In this document: one piece after another, positions 63,756-64,000 of the stretch
How the letters are laid out: the number at the start of each line of letters is the position of its first letter
Position numbering within the stretch: the stretch's first letter is position 1
Source: Aeriscardovia aeriphila
GTDB taxonomy: Bacteria > Actinomycetota > Actinomycetes > Actinomycetales > Bifidobacteriaceae
Direction of reading: 5' to 3'
NCBI RefSeq assembly: GCF_002259595.1
Contig: NZ_MWWU01000001.1
Coordinates: forward strand, 124,001 to 188,000
DNA: 64,000 bases
Notes under the pieces: model-generated
Seen by the model: the letters and a program-made list of their open reading frames with translations, nothing else
Told to the model about the DNA's origin: nothing
Databases searched by the model: none
Position numbers and translations under genes: made by a program

Positions 63756-64000
63756 ATGGCAGATTTCGATAAAGCAGCGCTTCTTCCGCCACAAGCCGCC
63801 CAACCATGGTTTGACGGTTCTGAGTGGACGCACCGTCTCGCAGCCGATATTTTGATGTATGGCCCTATTTCTCGCACAGGCCTCGCTCGTCTCCATTCGC
63901 TCAGCCAGGGCACGGTTTCGCGTATTACCGCCGACCTTATTTACGACGGTGTTATTACTTCTACCGATGAAGAAAACTCCCACTCCCCTGTCGACGAGCA
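63756..64000 (+). CDS. ROK-family transcriptional regulator (3' end outside window)
   Basis: The first 81 residues are visible. WTHRLAADILMYGPISRTGLARLHSLSQGTVSRITADLIYDGVI is the winged helix of NagC/XylR-type ROK repressors. The sugar-binding ROK domain would lie beyond the window. GAGAGAGAG precedes the ATG. It is divergent from the sugar ABC operon and its palindromic site, so control of that operon is the natural guess. Confidence 0.85.
   Translation, partial: MADFDKAALLPPQAAQPWFDGSEWTHRLAADILMYGPISRTGLARLHSLSQGTVSRITADLIYDGVITSTDEENSHSPVDE

Overview
The window is a chromosomal stretch from a high-GC Gram-positive bacterium, most likely a member of the Bifidobacteriaceae (Bifidobacterium or a scardovial genus). 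This rests on actinobacterial signatures: a DUF4244 pilin and 'helicase/secretion neighbourhood' TadE-like Tad cluster, a MutT1-type Nudix-phosphatase fusion, PPK1, DUF5701, a MurA with Asp replacing the usual Cys, and an rpsF-ssb-rpsR-rplI operon. It also rests on a sugar ABC transporter set beside GH13 and GH31 alpha-glucosidases with LacI and ROK regulators. Species was not determined.

Layout. 0-8.9 kb (minus strand): recG (cut by the left edge), rpmB, ddl, gpsA, plsC, murA, a metallophosphoesterase and a hypothetical gene. 9.5-11.5 kb: tRNA-Gln, tRNA-Glu and gltX. 11.6-19.2 kb: a thiamine-precursor ABC pair lacking its ATPase, a histidine phosphatase, an MFS exporter, a RelB-YoeB toxin-antitoxin pair, a GtrA protein, a MIF-like tautomerase and an Rrf2 regulator. 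19.3-31.8 kb: rpsF-ssb-rpsR-rplI behind an S6:S18-type leader, an LTA-synthase-like enzyme, a class A PBP, a DUF5701 protein, recR, dnaX and a LacI regulator. 31.8-36.4 kb: a compact Tad pilus operon with a fused TadB-TadC. 36.9-47.7 kb: ppk, a Nudix-phosphatase fusion, and an oligopeptide ABC transporter with a fused double ATPase. 48.0-50.9 kb: a small AT-richer island after tRNA-Lys carrying a DUF4417 gene and two Ntox50-related genes. 50.9-64 kb: GH31, rpmE2 (type B), SRAP protein, DUF4186, an amino-acid permease, GH13, a three-gene sugar ABC operon and a ROK regulator cut by the right edge.

How the genes fit together. The cell-wall genes (ddl, murA, PBP, LTA synthase, plsC/gpsA) form a dispersed envelope set. 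The right end is a carbohydrate-uptake locus: the ABC transporter imports an oligosaccharide and the GH13 (alpha-1,6 signature) hydrolyses it, probably under ROK/LacI control.

Two things stand out. First, the octamer GATTATCA (either strand) occurs about 41 times where about two are expected, in coding and non-coding DNA alike, once as a 13-bp-period tandem array. It resembles a DNA-uptake-type signature, and the window also carries a Tad pilus operon. Second, the DUF4417/Ntox50 island next to tRNA-Lys has a free-standing Ntox50 domain paired with a protein whose own Ntox50 copy has lost a motif histidine. This arrangement is not one I recognise.
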